Origin: Faecalibacterium langellae
GTDB lineage: Bacteria; Bacillota; Clostridia; Oscillospirales; Ruminococcaceae
Direction of reading: 5' to 3'
Assembly: GCF_002549775.1 (NCBI RefSeq)
Contig: NZ_NMTR01000009.1
Coordinates: 1 to 64,000, forward strand
Length of the DNA stretch: 64,000 bases
Shown: one piece after another, positions 34,938-44,222 of the stretch
Position numbering within the stretch: the first letter of the stretch is position 1
Layout: each line of letters starts with the position of its first letter
Notes under the pieces: generated by a model
Told to the model about the DNA's origin: nothing
The model's database searches: none
Seen by the model: the letters and a program-made list of their open reading frames with translations, nothing else
Made by a program: the position numbers and the translations under genes

Positions 34938-36305
34938 ATGACAGCAACCAAACCATCCCAGTTCAACAAACCGCCGCTGTTCACCCGCCAGCAGCTGGTG
35001 GCCCTGCTGCTGCCGCTCATCGCAGAGCAGGCTTTGAGCGTGTCCATCGGCCTGGCCGACACCCTGATGGTGTCGTCGGTGGGCGAAGCCGCCGTCTCGG
35101 GCGTGAGCCTGGTGGACAGCTTCAACACCCTGATGATCCAGATCATGAGCGCACTGGCCACCGGCGGCGCGGTGGTCACCAGCCAGTACATCGGCCGCGG
35201 GGAGCCCAAGGACGCCAAGCACGCTGCAGCGCAGATCTTGTTCATCCTGTCCAGCTTCAGCTGCCTTGTGGCGGCGGTGGTCATCGTGGGCCGCCACGCC
35301 ATCCTGCGGGGCATCTTCGGCTCCATCGACGCGGACGTGATGCGCTACGCCGAGACCTACTTCCTGCTCTCGGCCCTGAGCTACCCCTTCATCGGCCTGT
35401 ACAACGCCGGGGCCGCGCTGTTCCGCGCCCAGGGCAACAGCAAGGTGAGCATGATGTCCAGCCTTGTGATGAACGTGGTGAACATCGGCGGCAATGCGGT
35501 GCTGATCTACGGCTTCCGCATGGGGGTCATGGGCGCGGCACTGGCAAGCCTTGTGTCCCGCGCCATCGCCTGCTTTGCGGTGCTGTACCTGCTGCAGCGC
35601 CCCGCCTGCCCGCTGCGGGTGGATGGCTTGCAGGCGCTGGCCCCGCAGGGGCGGCTCATCCGGCAGATCTTACGGGTGGGCATCCCGGCCGGCATCGAGA
35701 ACGGCATGTTCCAGATCGGCAAGCTGTCGGTGTCCAGCCTGACTTCCACCCTGGGCACCGCCGCCATCGCGGCCAATGCCGTGGCGAACACCACCACCAC
35801 CTTTTTGAACATCCCGGCCAACGCCGTGGGCATGGCCGCCCTTACGGTCGTGGGCCAGTGCCTTGGCGCGGGCGAAAAGGACCAGGCCGTGTACTACTCC
35901 CGCCGCCTGATGCTGTTTGCCTACTGCGGTGCATGGTTCATGAACATCTCGGCCTTCCTGTTCGCCAACAAGTTCGCGCTGGGGCTGTTCAACCTCTCGC
36001 CGGAGGCCTACGCCATGGCGCTGGAAGTGATGGTGTGGTTCAACATCATCTCGCTGTTCATCTGGCCTTCCAGCTTTACCCTGCCCAACATCCTGCGCGC
36101 CGCCGGCGACGCCCGCTTCACCATGACCGTGAGCATCGTGTCCATGTGGGCCTTCCGGGTGGGCTTCTGCTACCTGTGCGTGCTGGCCTTCCACGGCGGG
36201 CTGCTCTCCATCTGGATGGGCATGTATCTGGACTGGGCCTTCCGCTCCCTGTGCTTCTTTGTCCGCTTCGTGCGCGGCAAGTGGCTGGAGCAGCATGTCA
36301 TCTGA
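34938..36305 (+). CDS. MATE family efflux transporter
   Basis: 455 aa, start after GGAGG. Twelve-span MATE topology (ALLLPLIAEQALSVSIGLADTLMVSSVGEAAVSGVSLVDSFNTLMIQI), of the branch often seen in Clostridia and distinct in sequence from the two other MATE proteins of the window. Monocistronic. Substrate unknown. Confidence 0.9.
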   Translation: MTATKPSQFNKPPLFTRQQLVALLLPLIAEQALSVSIGLADTLMVSSVGEAAVSGVSLVDSFNTLMIQIMSALATGGAVVTSQYIGRGEPKDAKHAAAQILFILSSFSCLVAAVVIVGRHAILRGIFGSIDADVMRYAETYFLLSALSYPFIGLYNAGAALFRAQGNSKVSMMSSLVMNVVNIGGNAVLIYGFRMGVMGAALASLVSRAIACFAVLYLLQRPACPLRVDGLQALAPQGRLIRQILRVGIPAGIENGMFQIGKLSVSSLTSTLGTAAIAANAVANTTTTFLNIPANAVGMAALTVVGQCLGAGEKDQAVYYSRRLMLFAYCGAWFMNISAFLFANKFALGLFNLSPEAYAMALEVMVWFNIISLFIWPSSFTLPNILRAAGDARFTMTVSIVSMWAFRVGFCYLCVLAFHGGLLSIWMGMYLDWAFRSLCFFVRFVRGKWLEQHVI

Positions 36306-36320
36306 GCATCGTTGTTTTTC

Positions 36321-36350
36321 AAAGAGCCTGCCCTTGGGCAGGCTCTTTTT
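36321..36350 (+). terminator. Terminator of the 34938 MATE gene
   Basis: AAAGAGCCTGCCC-TTG-GGCAGGCTCTTTTT. Confidence 0.87.
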
Positions 36351-36479
36351 CTGCGCCTTGTGCAGGAAACCGGCCTTCTGGTTCGTATTACAGGCAGAAG
36401 CGGATTTCATCCCCCGGATTTTTACGCATTCCGCACAAATAATTCGCGTGAATTTTAACAATGTTGTCCGCTTTCGTTC

Positions 36480-36508
36480 TTGTTTTTGTCACACGCCGGG
36501 CGTATAAT
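36480..36508 (+). promoter_or_regulatory. Promoter of the PAP2 gene
   Basis: TTGTTT (36480-36485), 17-bp spacer, perfect TATAAT (36503-36508). Confidence 0.68.
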
Positions 36509-36555
36509 TTCTTATCGCTAAGAGTTTGCCCAACCGCAAAAAGGAGGCTTTTTCA

Positions 36556-37215
36556 ATGAAACGCAATTGGTTTTCGCGCCATCCCATCGCTTTCATGGCG
36601 CTGTATTTACTGTTATATCTCTCTGCATTCAATTTTCTGAACACCCAGATCCACATGCCCCATGTGCTGGTGCACTGCCGCCTGGACGATCTGATCCCCT
36701 TCTGCAAATATGCCGTCATCCCCTACTTTGCATGGTTCCCGTGGATCCCCTTCACCCTGTTCTTCCTGCTGTGGAAGGCGCCCCGTGAAGACTTCTGGCG
36801 GCTGTGCCTGCCGCTGTTCGGCGGCATGACCCTGGCGCTGGCGTGCTACGTCATCCTGCCCACCGGGCTGAACCTGCGCCCGTACTATGTGCCGGGCAGC
36901 GACATCTTTGCCCGTGCGGTGCGCTTTTTGTACCGCACCGATACGCCCATCAATGTCTGCCCGTCCATCCACGTCTTCAACTCGGTGACGCTGCTGCTGG
37001 CCTACTACCGCAGCCGCCTCTTTGAGCGGCCCCGCCTGCGCTGGATGCGCCCGGCCGCTGCCGTGCTGTGCGGTTCCATCGTGTGCTCCACCGTGCTGCT
37101 CAAGCAGCACAGCTGCATCGACGTGGTGCTGGGCATCCTGCTGGCACTGGCACTGGACGCCGCCTTCACGGCCGCTTCCGAGTACAGCGAACTGCTGCAG
37201 ACCCGCCGCGTATGA
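36556..37215 (+). CDS. PAP2-family membrane phosphatase
   Basis: 219 aa from the ATG after AAGGAGG. About six membrane spans. CPSIHVFNS matches the PSGH motif and LKQHSCIDVVLG the final HxxxD motif of PAP2 enzymes; the first KxxxxxxRP motif is not obvious. Likely acts on lipid or prenyl phosphates, or as an inositol phosphotransferase-like enzyme, at the outer face of the membrane. Monocistronic with its own promoter and a terminator at 37246. Confidence 0.8.
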   Translation: MKRNWFSRHPIAFMALYLLLYLSAFNFLNTQIHMPHVLVHCRLDDLIPFCKYAVIPYFAWFPWIPFTLFFLLWKAPREDFWRLCLPLFGGMTLALACYVILPTGLNLRPYYVPGSDIFARAVRFLYRTDTPINVCPSIHVFNSVTLLLAYYRSRLFERPRLRWMRPAAAVLCGSIVCSTVLLKQHSCIDVVLGILLALALDAAFTAASEYSELLQTRRV

Positions 37216-37245
37216 CCCTCTCCGTCAAGATCTTCGATTTTGTCC

Positions 37246-37270
37246 GCTCTCCCTTTGGGAGAGCTTTTTT
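37246..37270 (+). terminator. Terminator of the PAP2 gene
   Basis: GCTCTCCC-TTT-GGGAGAGC followed by TTTTTT. Confidence 0.87.
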
Positions 37271-37309
37271 GTTTCAAAACGCACGGCTGTTTTCCTTAAC
37301 CGCCGTTTC

Positions 37310-37407
37310 GTGAAAAAGAGCTCCAGAAAAATCCACGGATTTTTCTGGAGCTCAAATCATCAAAAACACTTCCGCTGAATATGGCCAAATGGAACGCGGC
37401 GGCCATC
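37310..37407 (-). repeat. Dispersed AGCGGAAA-box repeat, copy 4
   Basis: Minus strand: ATGGCC / GGCCAT stem overlapping the gluQ stop codon, ATTCAGCGGAAG, then terminator hairpin GAGCTCCAGAAAAATC-CGTG-GATTTTTCTGGAGCTC and TTTTTCACG. It probably ends gluQ transcription. Confidence 0.77.
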
Positions 37408-38383
37408 AAAACAATCCCTCCGGCAGGCAGACATCCTCTTTTGGCACCTTTGCCCAGGAAAACTCCGGGATGAGGCTTTCCGGCGTGCGTGGCGCAGGCT
37501 CCGGCTGCAAGCCGTAGGCATAGGCCAGCTTGCCCACGATCTCCTCGGCGGTGTACTTTGCCCGCAGGTTTTCCAGGCTCTGGTCGCCGTCGCGCTTCGA
37601 CAGCCGCCGCCCGTCCGCAGCCAGCAGCAGCGGACAGTGGGCAAACTGCGGTGCCTGCAGGCCCAGCAGACGGTACAGGTAGAGCTGCCGTGCCGTGGAG
37701 GACAGCAGGTCCGACCCGCGCACCACCTCGGTGACACCCATGCGGGCGTCGTCCACCACCACCGCCAGCTGATAGGCAAACACACCATCGGCGCGGCGCA
37801 GGTAGAAGTCGCCGCAGTCCTGCAGAAGATTCTCGGTGTGTTTGCCCATGCAGCCGTCCGTGAAGGTGATATCTTCATCCGGCACCATCAGGCGGTAGGC
37901 CGGGGCCTTCTTTTTGCGCTTTTCGGCGATCTCGGCAGGCGTCAGGCCCCGGCAGGTGCCCGGATAGATGACGTTGCCGTCCGAGGTGTGGGGTGCACTG
38001 GCCGCGTGCAGCTGTGCGCGGGAGCAGAAGCACGGGTACACAAGGCCCATGGCATCCAGTTTCTGGTAGCTTGCGGTGTAGATCTCCGCGCACTCGCTCT
38101 GATAATAGGGGCCATGCGGGCCGCCGGTGCTGCCGCCTTCATCCCAGCCAAGGCCCAGCCAGTCGAGGTCCTGCTCCAACAAATCGGCATAGATGCGCGG
38201 GCAGCGTTCGGCGTCGAGGTCCTCGATGCGCAGCACGATGCGCCCGCCCCGGCTTTTGGCGCTGAGCCACGCCAGCAGGCTGCAGGCCAGGTTGCCCAGG
38301 TGCAGCCGCCCGCTGGGGCTGGGCGCGAAGCGCCCGGTGACGGTTTCGTTTTTATTTGTCATGGGAAGGGTTTCGTTTTGCAT
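37406..38383 (-). CDS. gluQ: Glutamyl-Q tRNA(Asp) synthetase
   Basis: 325 aa, start after AAAGGATC. Truncated class I GluRS-like enzyme: HIGH-type motif SPSGRLHLGN, zinc site CFC...Y...C (PCFCSRAQLHAA... VIYPGTC) and KMSKS-type LSKRDGDQ. It lacks the anticodon-binding domain, as expected for GluQ, which attaches glutamate to queuosine at position 34 of tRNA-Asp. The length and zinc site separate it from full GltX. Confidence 0.92.
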   Translation of the reverse strand: MQNETLPMTNKNETVTGRFAPSPSGRLHLGNLACSLLAWLSAKSRGGRIVLRIEDLDAERCPRIYADLLEQDLDWLGLGWDEGGSTGGPHGPYYQSECAEIYTASYQKLDAMGLVYPCFCSRAQLHAASAPHTSDGNVIYPGTCRGLTPAEIAEKRKKKAPAYRLMVPDEDITFTDGCMGKHTENLLQDCGDFYLRRADGVFAYQLAVVVDDARMGVTEVVRGSDLLSSTARQLYLYRLLGLQAPQFAHCPLLLAADGRRLSKRDGDQSLENLRAKYTAEEIVGKLAYAYGLQPEPAPRTPESLIPEFSWAKVPKEDVCLPEGLF

Positions 38384-38407
38384 GGTGATCCTTTCAGCCG
38401 CCGGACG

Positions 38408-38850
38408 ATTTGAAATGCCCTCCGTTTCACTCTGGGCATCTTCAGCGGAAATGTTATTTTTATTTTGAGAATTTGAAAAATCTGCGGATTTTTCAAATTC
38501 TCTTTTTCACGGGAAGGGGTCGTGACGGCAAACGGCAGCTGCAGCCGCTGGCTCCCTGCGGGGAGCTTCCGCCGCAGCGGCTGAGGGGCCTTGAAATGGC
38601 GGAACACAAAAAAGCATTAAGCGAAGCGGCTATCTTTTTTGTATGGAGCCCATCCTCTTTGGGGTTGAAAAGGGCGAGCAGCCCCTTTCTCGTGGGTCCA
38701 GCGCGTCGAAATCGCCGTGCCCTTGCCGCGCTAAACACGCGGCATTTGCTTCGCAAACCGGTCTGCGGCTTAAAAGCCCCACTGGGGCTTTCATGCCTTC
38801 CGGGCACCGCCGTCCTTTCTGGTTCTCTTTTGGTGCCAAAAGAGAACATC
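38408..38850 (+). repeat. Dispersed AGCGGAAA-box repeat, copy 5, plus composite repeat block
   Basis: 38408-38545: GATTTGAAATGCCC / GGGCAT stem, CTTCAGCGGAAA, TTATTTTTATTTT, hairpin GAATTTGAAAAATC-TGCG-GATTTTTCAAATTC, TTTTTCACGGGAAGGGGTCGT. Then GCTCCCTGCGGGGAGC with GCCGC-AGCGGC hairpins, then GGGCGAGCAGCCCC, CCAGCGCGTCGAAATCG, AAAGCCCCACTGGGGCTTT and GGTTCTCTTTTGGTGCC-AAAAGAGAAC segments that recur at 53.2, 55.8, 58.3 and 62.5 kb. No gene in this 470-bp gap. Confidence 0.75.
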
Positions 38851-38853
38851 CTC

Positions 38854-40395
38854 TCAGCAAACCACTCTCCCCAGCTGCTCCTCCACCGCCTGCCGGACCT
38901 GCGCGGCCTGCAGGCCGTAGACCAGCTGCACCTCGCAGCCGTTCAGCACCACGCCGCTACAGGGCAGCTCATGCAGAGCCTGCGCGTCCACAAAGGCCGC
39001 TTCCTGCACCGTGATGCGCAGGCGGGTGAAGCAGTTGTCCACCGTGCGGATGTTCCCCCGCCCGCCGAGGGCGGCAATGAGCTTTTCAAGGTCTGCTGCA
39101 GTCAGCGGCGCTTCCGGCCGGGCGGGCTCCTCCGGGCGGCGTCCCGGGGTGGGCAGGTCCAGCCAGCGGATGAGGGCCGTAAACACCACGAAATAGACCG
39201 CGATTTCCGCAAGGCCCAGCAGGTACAGCACCGGGTAGTTCGTCCGGGCCGTGCCGGCCGAAAGGTTCATCAGCAGCGAACCCAACAGGTTCGAAGTGAA
39301 GGCCGTAACGTGGCACAGGTGCAGCAGCACGATGAAGATGCCCGAGATGACCGCATGGGCCAGCCAGAGCACCGGTGTCGAGAAGCAGAACAGGAAATCC
39401 AGCGGTTCGGTGATGGACGCCAGCGACGCCGTGAAGGCCAGCGGCAGCAGCTGGGCAGCGGTCTTTTTGCGGTTTTCCCGCCGGGCGCAGAAGATGAACG
39501 CCGCCGTGATGCCAAAGTAGCCGAAGGTCTTGGTGAAGCCGGTGTACATCCAGACGATGCCCTCCGAGAAGGGCAGGCCGAGGTTATATTCAGTCATCAT
39601 GACCACATAGGCCCCGACGTAGGTGACGCCGTCCGCCGCCAGCTGCCCGCCCAATCGTGAGAACTGGAACGGCATGTACACCAAGTGGTGCAATCCCGTG
39701 GGGATGAGCAGCCGTTCCAGAAAGCCGTAGAGGAACAGCCCCACATTGCCGGAGGACGCGATGAAGCCGGTAAGCGCCGTGGTACCCTGCTGCACCGGCG
39801 GCCAGACGAAGCAGGCCGCAAAGCCCAGGGCTGCTGCCAGTGCCGCCGCACAGGTGAAGGACCAGCGCGTGCCGGAAAAGATGCCGGGCAGGATGCCTTT
39901 GTGGGTGACATCGCAGGTGCGGTTGAAGATGCCGCCCACCGCAAGGCCCAGCAAAATGCCGCCGAACACGCCGGTGTCCACGGTCTGGATGCCCAGCACG
40001 GTGGTCTGGCCCGAACTGTACAGGCCGGTGAGGGCGTCCGGCTTGGCCAGCTGCCCCAGCGCGGTCAGGGTGACGTTGCCCGCCGTGAGGTAGATCAGAT
40101 AGCACATCAGCGCGATGAGCCCGGCCTGGTGCTTTTCCTGCTTAGCCAGCGCCGCCGCAATGCCGACGCAGAACAGCACGCTGAGGTTCGAGATGACCGC
40201 CGTCAGGCATTTGTAGATGAGCTGGCCCAGCAGCTGCACCAGCGGCCAGCGGAGAAACGGCAGCACTCCGGCCAGCGGCGTACTGGTGAGCAGGGCACCC
40301 GCCACCAGCAGCAGCCCCGCCGCCGAAAGATAGGAAAGCGGGGCCAGCATCGCCTTGGAAAAGCGCTCCAGCGCCTGAGTGAGCCTGTTTTTCAT
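38854..40395 (-). CDS. PTS glucose/N-acetylglucosamine-type EIICB permease
   Basis: 513 aa from the ATG after GGAGAG (40395). N-terminal EIIC (~1-400; AMLAPLSYLSAAGLLLVAGALL, SITEPLDFLFCF contains the family's GITEP-like motif) and C-terminal EIIB (~435-513) with the phosphorylated cysteine in VDNCFTRLRI (Cys455). The domain order is opposite to the permease at 2747. No EIIA, regulator or hydrolase adjoins, so the sugar is unknown; glucose, maltose or GlcNAc are the usual substrates of the family. Confidence 0.9.
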   Translation of the reverse strand: MKNRLTQALERFSKAMLAPLSYLSAAGLLLVAGALLTSTPLAGVLPFLRWPLVQLLGQLIYKCLTAVISNLSVLFCVGIAAALAKQEKHQAGLIALMCYLIYLTAGNVTLTALGQLAKPDALTGLYSSGQTTVLGIQTVDTGVFGGILLGLAVGGIFNRTCDVTHKGILPGIFSGTRWSFTCAAALAAALGFAACFVWPPVQQGTTALTGFIASSGNVGLFLYGFLERLLIPTGLHHLVYMPFQFSRLGGQLAADGVTYVGAYVVMMTEYNLGLPFSEGIVWMYTGFTKTFGYFGITAAFIFCARRENRKKTAAQLLPLAFTASLASITEPLDFLFCFSTPVLWLAHAVISGIFIVLLHLCHVTAFTSNLLGSLLMNLSAGTARTNYPVLYLLGLAEIAVYFVVFTALIRWLDLPTPGRRPEEPARPEAPLTAADLEKLIAALGGRGNIRTVDNCFTRLRITVQEAAFVDAQALHELPCSGVVLNGCEVQLVYGLQAAQVRQAVEEQLGRVVC

Positions 40396-40573
40396 ACGCT
40401 GCGTCTCTCCTTCCCGGTCTCTCCGGCTTTTCCGGCCCGTGCGGCAGACGGGGGACCTATCTGTAGTCAACCGCCAACCGCGAAAAATGTCAAGGCCGCA
40501 AACTGCACAAAAAGCGCTTTCTTCTTTCGGCAAAGCCGCTGCTGCGGGTTGAAATTCGTCCCTCCCGCGCTGA

Positions 40574-40602
40574 TTGACAACCGCCGGTGCAGAACGTATA
40601 CT
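40574..40602 (+). promoter_or_regulatory. Promoter of the 40669 lipoprotein
   Basis: Perfect TTGACA (40574-40579), 17-bp spacer, TATACT (40597-40602). Confidence 0.82.
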
Positions 40603-40668
40603 TAGGGTGTATCGTTTTGAGACGCTGCCGCCGCTTTCCGGCCGCAGTTCTTCAAGGAGGACACCGCT

Positions 40669-41289
40669 ATGAAATTGAAATATACACGCATCCTTTCGCT
40701 GGTGCTGTGCGCGGCCATTGCCTGCAGCGCCCTCGTCGGCTGCGGCAGCTCTGCCGCCAGCTCCGGCTCAGAGCCTTCCAGTTCGGCCACTGCGTCCAGC
40801 AGCGCGGCGGCTTCCGGCGAGGCTTTGCCGGACTCCACCGTGCAGGCCAACACGTCCGGCCTGAACCCCGGCGACTTTGACGAAAACTCCATCTTCTCCA
40901 TCACCGGCACATCCGCTGCCTTTGCGCCCTGCCTGGGCTGGGGGCCGGGCGTGTCCGGCTGCTCGCTGAAATCGGTCATCGCGGCGGCTTCCCTGCTGCA
41001 GTGGGCCGAGGAAGCACGGCTTTCCTCCCGCACGCCGGAAGCCATCCAGGACGCCTTCTATGAATGGTACGATGGCCTGGACGCCGACGAGCAGGAGAGC
41101 TTTGCCGAGGCCTGGACCATGATCGAGCCGGACGCGCTGGCCCTGCTGAGCGATAAAGAGAGCATGAGCGGCCGCATTGAGGACGCCGGCCTGGATGCCA
41201 GCACCCTGCCCGGCTGCACCCTGAAAAACTGGCAGGCCCTGCAGAGCGTGCTGGACGACTGCGTACCCGAAGCCAACGGCGAAGCATAA
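40669..41289 (+). CDS. Lipoprotein, function unknown
   Basis: 206 aa after AAGGAGG. Lipobox SALVGC (Cys25), then a Ser/Ala-rich linker to ~60. The mature domain is helical: FAPCLGWGPGVSGCSLKSVIAAASLLQWAEEARLS, FYEWYDGLDADEQESFAEAW, with four cysteines. I do not recognise a family. Strong promoter and terminator suggest good expression. Monocistronic, divergent from the EIICB gene. Confidence 0.75.
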   Translation: MKLKYTRILSLVLCAAIACSALVGCGSSAASSGSEPSSSATASSSAAASGEALPDSTVQANTSGLNPGDFDENSIFSITGTSAAFAPCLGWGPGVSGCSLKSVIAAASLLQWAEEARLSSRTPEAIQDAFYEWYDGLDADEQESFAEAWTMIEPDALALLSDKESMSGRIEDAGLDASTLPGCTLKNWQALQSVLDDCVPEANGEA

Positions 41290-41304
41290 TTCGTTTTGCC
41301 AAGC

Positions 41305-41338
41305 AAAAGGCGCTGACCGACTGGTCAGCGCCTTTTTT
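41305..41338. terminator. Bidirectional terminator
   Basis: AAAAGGCGCTGACC-GACT-GGTCAGCGCCTTTTTT. Confidence 0.88.
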
Positions 41339-41341
41339 GTT

Positions 41342-42466
41342 TTACACCTTTTTCAGCACATACTGCCGGGTGCCCATGCCGATCTTTTCGGCCTGCTCCA
41401 GCGTGGCCTTCCACTCGATGTTGGGGTTGGAATCCTTGAAGTTGTCGTGGTGGCAGTTCCAGCCGGGCTTTGCAAGGTTCTGGCCCAGCTGGCTGTTCGG
41501 CAGCGGCTGTGCATTCAGGCAGGCATCGGCGCAGGCCTGATCCAGCGCCACCGGATCAAAGGATGCAAAGATGCCGATATCCGGCAGGATGGGAGCATCG
41601 TTCTCGCAGTGGCAGTCGCAGTTGGGGCTGATGTCCTGCACCAGAGAAATATGGAAGCAGGGACGACCGGCGCACACGGCAGCCGCATACTCGGCCATCT
41701 TGCGGTCCAGCAGCTCATTGGCACACTCGTTGGGAGAATAGATGGCGTCAAAGCTGCACGCACCGATGCAGCGGCCGCAGCCCTTGCACTTGGTCTGGTC
41801 AATGACGGCCTTGTTGTTTGCATCATAGGTGATGGCATCGGAGCCGCACTCCTTCGCGCAGCGGTGGCAGCCACGGCACAGGCTCTGCTGCACCTCCGGG
41901 TGTCCGGCGGCGTGCTGTATCATCTTGCCTGCGCGGGAGCCGCAGCCCATGCCGATGTTCTTGAGAGTACCGCCGAAGCCGGTGGATTCGTGGCCCTTGA
42001 AATGGGTCAGGCTGATAAAGATATCCGCATCCATGATGGCGCGGCCGATCTTTGCCGTCTTGCAGTATTCGCCGTTCGGCACCGGCACCTCTGCCTCATC
42101 GGTGCCGCGCAGACCGTCCGCAATGATGACCTGACAGCCGGTGGTCATGGGCCAGAAGCCGTTCAGCTGGGCACAGGTGAGGTGCTCCAGTGCGTTCTTG
42201 CGGCTGCCCGGATACAGGGTGTTGCAGTCGGTCAGGAACGGCAGACCGCCCTGCTCCTTGCACAGGTCAGCCACCACCTTGGCGTAGTTGGGGCGCAGGA
42301 ATGCCAGATTGCCCAGCTCACCAAAGTGCATCTTGATGGCAACGAATTTGCCATCCATATCAATATCCTTGATCCCGGCGGCGATGCACACGCGGCGCAG
42401 CTTGTCCAGCAGGCTGGTGCCCACGGGACAGCGGAAATCTGTATAATAGACCTTGGATGCTTCCAT
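41342..42466 (-). CDS. DUF362 protein with 4Fe-4S clusters
   Basis: 374 aa from the ATG after GGAGG. N-terminal DUF362 domain (FVAIKMHFGELGNLAFLRPNYAKVVADL, LTHFKGHESTGFGGTLKNIGMGCGSRAGK) and two ferredoxin-type clusters, CRGCHRCAKECG and CKGCGRCIGACS. Such proteins occur widely in anaerobes and are assumed to pass electrons; the reaction is unknown. Monocistronic. Confidence 0.88.
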   Translation of the reverse strand: MEASKVYYTDFRCPVGTSLLDKLRRVCIAAGIKDIDMDGKFVAIKMHFGELGNLAFLRPNYAKVVADLCKEQGGLPFLTDCNTLYPGSRKNALEHLTCAQLNGFWPMTTGCQVIIADGLRGTDEAEVPVPNGEYCKTAKIGRAIMDADIFISLTHFKGHESTGFGGTLKNIGMGCGSRAGKMIQHAAGHPEVQQSLCRGCHRCAKECGSDAITYDANNKAVIDQTKCKGCGRCIGACSFDAIYSPNECANELLDRKMAEYAAAVCAGRPCFHISLVQDISPNCDCHCENDAPILPDIGIFASFDPVALDQACADACLNAQPLPNSQLGQNLAKPGWNCHHDNFKDSNPNIEWKATLEQAEKIGMGTRQYVLKKV

Positions 42467-42597
42467 AGCAGTTTCCTCCATTTTGTTGCGCGGCACGCTG
42501 CCGCATACTCTCTTTTTCCAGTATAGCACAACTTTTTCCAAAGAAAAAGAGCAGCGTAAAAGCGGCGGGTATCGTTTTTTGCCGTTTGCCTTTACGG

Positions 42598-42690
42598 CCT
42601 TTTCCCGTGAAAAACAACTCCGAAACGACCGCAGTCGTTTCGGAGTTGCAAACTATAAAAATACTAGAGCAAAGCGGCAAGCATTTAAAA
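42598..42690 (-). repeat. Dispersed AGCGGAAA-box repeat, copy 6 (degraded)
   Basis: Minus strand after uppP: GATTTTAAATGC, GCCGCTTTGCTC, then a terminator hairpin CAACTCCGAAACGAC-TGCG-GTCGTTTCGGAGTTG with TTTTTCACGGGAAA. The AGCGGAAA box itself is lost. Boundaries approximate. Confidence 0.65.
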
Positions 42691-43536
42691 TCAGACGATC
42701 GCGGTAACTGCCGCCACCGCCAGCACGATGATGCCCAGCACGATGCGGTAGGCACCGAAGAACTTGAAGTCGTGGCGCTTGACGTAATCCATCAGGAAGC
42801 GGATGACCGCAAGGCTCACGCCGAAGGCCACCACGCAGCCCACCACCAGCACGGCGATCTCGGTGCCGGTCATGACCGAACCGCCCAGTACGAACTTGAC
42901 CACCTTGAGCAGCGAAGCACCCGCCATGACCGGGATGGCCAGATAGAAGGTGAACTCGGCCACGCAGGCACGGGACAGGCCCAGCAGCAGGCCGCCCACG
43001 ATGGTTGCACCAGAACGGGAAGTGCCGGGGATGATGGCCAGACACTGCCACAGGCCGATGATGAAGGCATCGCGGTAGGTGATCTGGTCAAGGCGCGTCA
43101 CCTTGGGCGCGGCGCGGCGGTTCTCCACCACAAAGAACAGCACACCATAGAGGATGAGCATGGCGGCCACGGTGATGTAATTATAAAAATGGTCTTCCAT
43201 CCAGTTGTCCAGCGGGCTGATGATCAGCACCGGGATGGTGGCGGCCACCACCTTGAACCACAGGTTCCAGACGCTGGGCTTGGAGATGACCCGGCCCTGC
43301 TTCAGGCCAAAGGGCCACAGCTTGCCCCAGAACAGCACCACCACGGCCATGATGGCACCCAGCTGGATGACCACGCGGAACATGGACATGAACTCCTCGC
43401 TGGCGTGGAACTTGACCACCTGCTCCAGCAAAATCATATGGCCGGTGGAAGAAATGGGCAGCCATTCGGTGATGCCCTCCACGATGCCCATCAGGATCGC
43501 TTTGATGATCTCAAAAAACGTAAGTACCCCTCCCAT
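42691..43536 (-). CDS. uppP: Undecaprenyl-diphosphatase
   Basis: 281 aa, eight or so membrane spans. EGITEWLPISSTGHM and IIPGTSRSGATIVGGLLLGL are the two signature motifs of UppP/BacA, which dephosphorylates undecaprenyl pyrophosphate to recycle the peptidoglycan carrier lipid. It can confer bacitracin tolerance. Monocistronic; the terminator is supplied by the repeat that follows. Confidence 0.95.
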   Translation of the reverse strand: MGGVLTFFEIIKAILMGIVEGITEWLPISSTGHMILLEQVVKFHASEEFMSMFRVVIQLGAIMAVVVLFWGKLWPFGLKQGRVISKPSVWNLWFKVVAATIPVLIISPLDNWMEDHFYNYITVAAMLILYGVLFFVVENRRAAPKVTRLDQITYRDAFIIGLWQCLAIIPGTSRSGATIVGGLLLGLSRACVAEFTFYLAIPVMAGASLLKVVKFVLGGSVMTGTEIAVLVVGCVVAFGVSLAVIRFLMDYVKRHDFKFFGAYRIVLGIIVLAVAAVTAIV

Positions 43537-43762
43537 CGCGCAGTGCGCGTGATCACATGTTTTTTCCAGTATACCATACTATGCGGCGGTTCGCACGCAG
43601 AATGCGAAAATTTTGCGGCGGAAAGCTTTCTGCCCCGCAGGCTGTAACTGGGCCGTGAAATGTGTTATACTGATGGCAAAGACCCTTCACCCCTTATTTT
43701 ACGCGAAACGTAAAACAGAGTTTAAACCCGGTTTATCATTTTTTACAATGAGGTGAGCTTTC

Positions 43763-44176
43763 ATGAACATTCTGGTTATCGGCTGCGATCAGGTCGGCGC
43801 ATCCCTCATCCGCGATCTGGAGCACATCGGCCACGACATCTCGCTGGTGGAAAAGGACCCCGAGCAGCTCAAGCGGCTGGACGCCTTCGACGATTACTGC
43901 TTCGGCGGAACCGCCCTGGTGGGCGACCCCACCGACCCCGACGTGCTGCGCCGGGCCGGCGTGGAGAACTGCGACGCCGTGGCCGCCGTGAGCGAGGACG
44001 ACTCGGTGAACCTGATGGCGGCGCAGATCGCCCGCAGTATCTTCCGGAAGGAAAAGGTCATCTGCCGGGTCTCCGACCCGCACCTGCAGGTGCTGTACCA
44101 CAAAGCCTATGAGATCGAGACCATCTGCCCCACCGTGCTCACCGAGCAGTCGGTGTTCCGTGCGCTGGCAAAGTGA
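43763..44176 (+). CDS. TrkA-N/RCK domain protein, short
   Basis: 137 aa. A single Rossmann RCK-N domain: NILVIGCDQVGASLIRDLEHIGHDISLVEKDPEQLKRLD, ending at ALAK without the RCK-C (TrkA-C) domain. Such proteins gate potassium channels in response to nucleotides. A full RCK protein follows after 46 bp. No TrkH/KtrB channel gene is in the window. An extended -10 TATACT lies at 43666-43671. Confidence 0.85.
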   Translation: MNILVIGCDQVGASLIRDLEHIGHDISLVEKDPEQLKRLDAFDDYCFGGTALVGDPTDPDVLRRAGVENCDAVAAVSEDDSVNLMAAQIARSIFRKEKVICRVSDPHLQVLYHKAYEIETICPTVLTEQSVFRALAK

Positions 44177-44222
44177 AAACAGGGCAGTTTTTCCATTCCA
44201 CTCTGTAGAATGAGGTAATGAT